From Treponema sp. (GTDB lineage Bacteria; Spirochaetota; Spirochaetia; Treponematales; Breznakiellaceae): a stretch of DNA of 5,600 nucleotides. The notes beneath the pieces are model-generated. The model saw nothing but the letters and a program-made list of their open reading frames with translations, was not told where the DNA came from and did not search any database. The position numbers and the translations under genes were made by a program. The stretch lies in NCBI GenBank assembly GCA_009780285.1, contig WRAL01000114.1:1-5600 (forward strand), given 5' to 3'. How positions within the stretch are numbered: position 1 is the stretch's first letter; the number at the start of each line of letters is the position of its first letter. Below are positions 5,118-5,600 of this stretch, in pieces.

Positions 5118-5326
5118 CCTATAGAAGAGCGGCCTTTCTTGCTCAAGCCCACCGCGTATGCCCTGCGCCCCGCCGCGCGCGGGCGCAGAGGGCGGGCCAA
5201 GTCGCCTACGGCGACTTGGCCTCGGAGCGCAGCGACATGACCGAGGACCCGCGCGCGGCGGGGCGCAGGGGGCCTCGGCACTCCGTGCCGCGATCAAAGG
5301 CCCTTGATCCCAAAGGCCGCGCGGCC
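5107..5326. repeat. Composite palindromic repeat, unit D
   Basis: Tail TTTTTCCTATAGAAGAGCGG (5113-5132), large hairpin L (5161-5270) with an S1 hairpin nested in its loop, a short CGGCAC/GTGCCG hairpin (5276-5290), GATCAAAGGCC linker, and the 12-base palindrome GGCCGCGCGGCC (5315-5326). It ends eight bases before the rpsP promoter, as unit B ends just before the B12 operon promoter. No gene; the frames that cross it are artefacts of the palindromes. Confidence 0.8.
5161..5270. repeat. Large hairpin L of unit D with nested S1
   Basis: Arms 5161-5183 and 5248-5270 are exact 23-base reverse complements. The loop holds a full S1 hairpin (5195-5221, perfect 12-bp stem, loop TAC) followed by the conserved motif GCGCAGCGACATGACCGAGG (5227-5246). 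In unit A the S1 module lies outside L, so the two differ in architecture. Confidence 0.85.
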
Positions 5327-5334
5327 TCCCCCGC

Positions 5335-5363
5335 TTGACCAAATAGCCGCTTTCTCGTATGAT
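5335..5363 (+). promoter_or_regulatory. Strong sigma70-type promoter of rpsP
   Basis: TTGACC (5335-5340), a 17-base spacer and TATGAT (5358-5363): ten of twelve consensus positions at ideal spacing. The predicted start is near 5370, leaving a leader of about 40 bases before rpsP. Confidence 0.8.
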
Positions 5364-5371
5364 GCCTAAAA

Positions 5372-5388
5372 GCCGCGCCCAGCGCGGC
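5372..5388 (+). promoter_or_regulatory. Stem-loop in the rpsP leader
   Basis: GCCGCGC (5372-5378) and GCGCGGC (5382-5388) form a perfect 7-bp stem with a 3-base loop. It would sit at the extreme 5' end of the transcript, 12 bases before the Shine-Dalgarno sequence. It may stabilise the mRNA 5' end; a TTTT at 5395-5398 is too far from the stem for a convincing attenuator. Confidence 0.5.
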
Positions 5389-5400
5389 GCACTGTTTTCC

Positions 5401-5406
5401 AGGAGG
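5401..5406 (+). promoter_or_regulatory. Ribosome binding site of rpsP
   Basis: AGGAGG is a full Shine-Dalgarno sequence. Two adjacent ATG codons follow (5408 and 5411, same frame). The second gives a 4-base gap and the usual S16 start MSVRIRL, so 5411 is chosen. Confidence 0.85.
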
Positions 5407-5410
5407 AATG

Positions 5411-5600
5411 ATGAGCGTCAGGATACGACTCAAGAGGTTCGGCAGCAAAAAGCGCCCCTACTACCGCATCGTGGTTATGGACAGGCAAAGCCCCAGGGAC
5501 GGCAAGACCTTAGACGAGCTAGGGCACTACCACCCTATAGAAGCGGAAGAAAGGCAGATCAGGCTTGACGAGGCGAAGGCGAAGGACTGGCTTTCGAAAA
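5411..5600 (+). CDS. rpsP: 30S ribosomal protein S16 (5' part)
   Basis: The first 63 residues are visible and the gene runs off the window; S16 is usually about 80-90 residues, so only the C-terminus is missing. The start MSVRIRLKRFG, the core KKRPYYRIVVMD, SPRDG and the GHYHPIE motif are diagnostic of S16, which binds 16S rRNA and assists assembly of the 30S subunit. It has its own promoter and full Shine-Dalgarno sequence and is separated from the B12 operon by a terminator, so it is an independent housekeeping unit. In many bacteria rpsP leads an operon with rimM, trmD and rplS; whether that holds here lies outside the window. Confidence 0.97.
   Translation, partial: MSVRIRLKRFGSKKRPYYRIVVMDRQSPRDGKTLDELGHYHPIEAEERQIRLDEAKAKDWLSK

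Noticed and set aside
4880..5326. Insertion sequence or transposon
   Set aside because: There is no transposase frame, no terminal inverted repeats bounding the block, and no target duplication that I could see.

Overview
The window is GC-rich DNA from a diderm (outer-membrane) bacterium: it encodes a TonB-dependent outer-membrane receptor and two lipoproteins with relaxed lipoboxes. The start of ribosomal protein S16 and the lipoprotein style look spirochaete-like (Treponema group). That placement is an impression from the protein sequences, not a database match.

Layout. 1-481: a dense block of palindromic repeats with no gene, holding two composite units (A and B) and two intrinsic-terminator hairpins. 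487-515: a promoter. 521-680: a cobalamin (B12) riboswitch. 681-831: its leader and probable expression platform. 832-2100, 2160-2858 and 2868-4859: a three-gene operon encoding an Ig-like multidomain lipoprotein, a small lipoprotein and a BtuB-like TonB-dependent receptor. 4880-5326: a second repeat block (units C and D) built from the same parts as the first, in the same orientation, with a terminator at 5073-5117. 5335-5363: a strong sigma70-type promoter. 5411-5600: the 5' part of rpsP (30S protein S16), cut by the window end.

How it works together. The riboswitch should switch the operon off when cobalamin is abundant. The receptor would carry a corrinoid across the outer membrane with TonB energy. 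The two lipoproteins, co-transcribed and of no family I recognise, are candidates for surface capture or receptor-accessory proteins, functionally like BtuG of Bacteroides but not visibly related to it. No TonB/ExbBD or BtuCDF genes lie in the window, so these must be elsewhere. rpsP is a separate housekeeping unit with its own promoter.

The most unusual part is the repeat system. Four related units are built from a few hairpin modules. The stem sequences differ between copies but base pairing is kept by compensating changes, while short unpaired motifs are nearly invariant. The modules are shuffled, nested and truncated. The two blocks bracket the B12 operon as direct repeats, and each ends at the -35 box of the next promoter.
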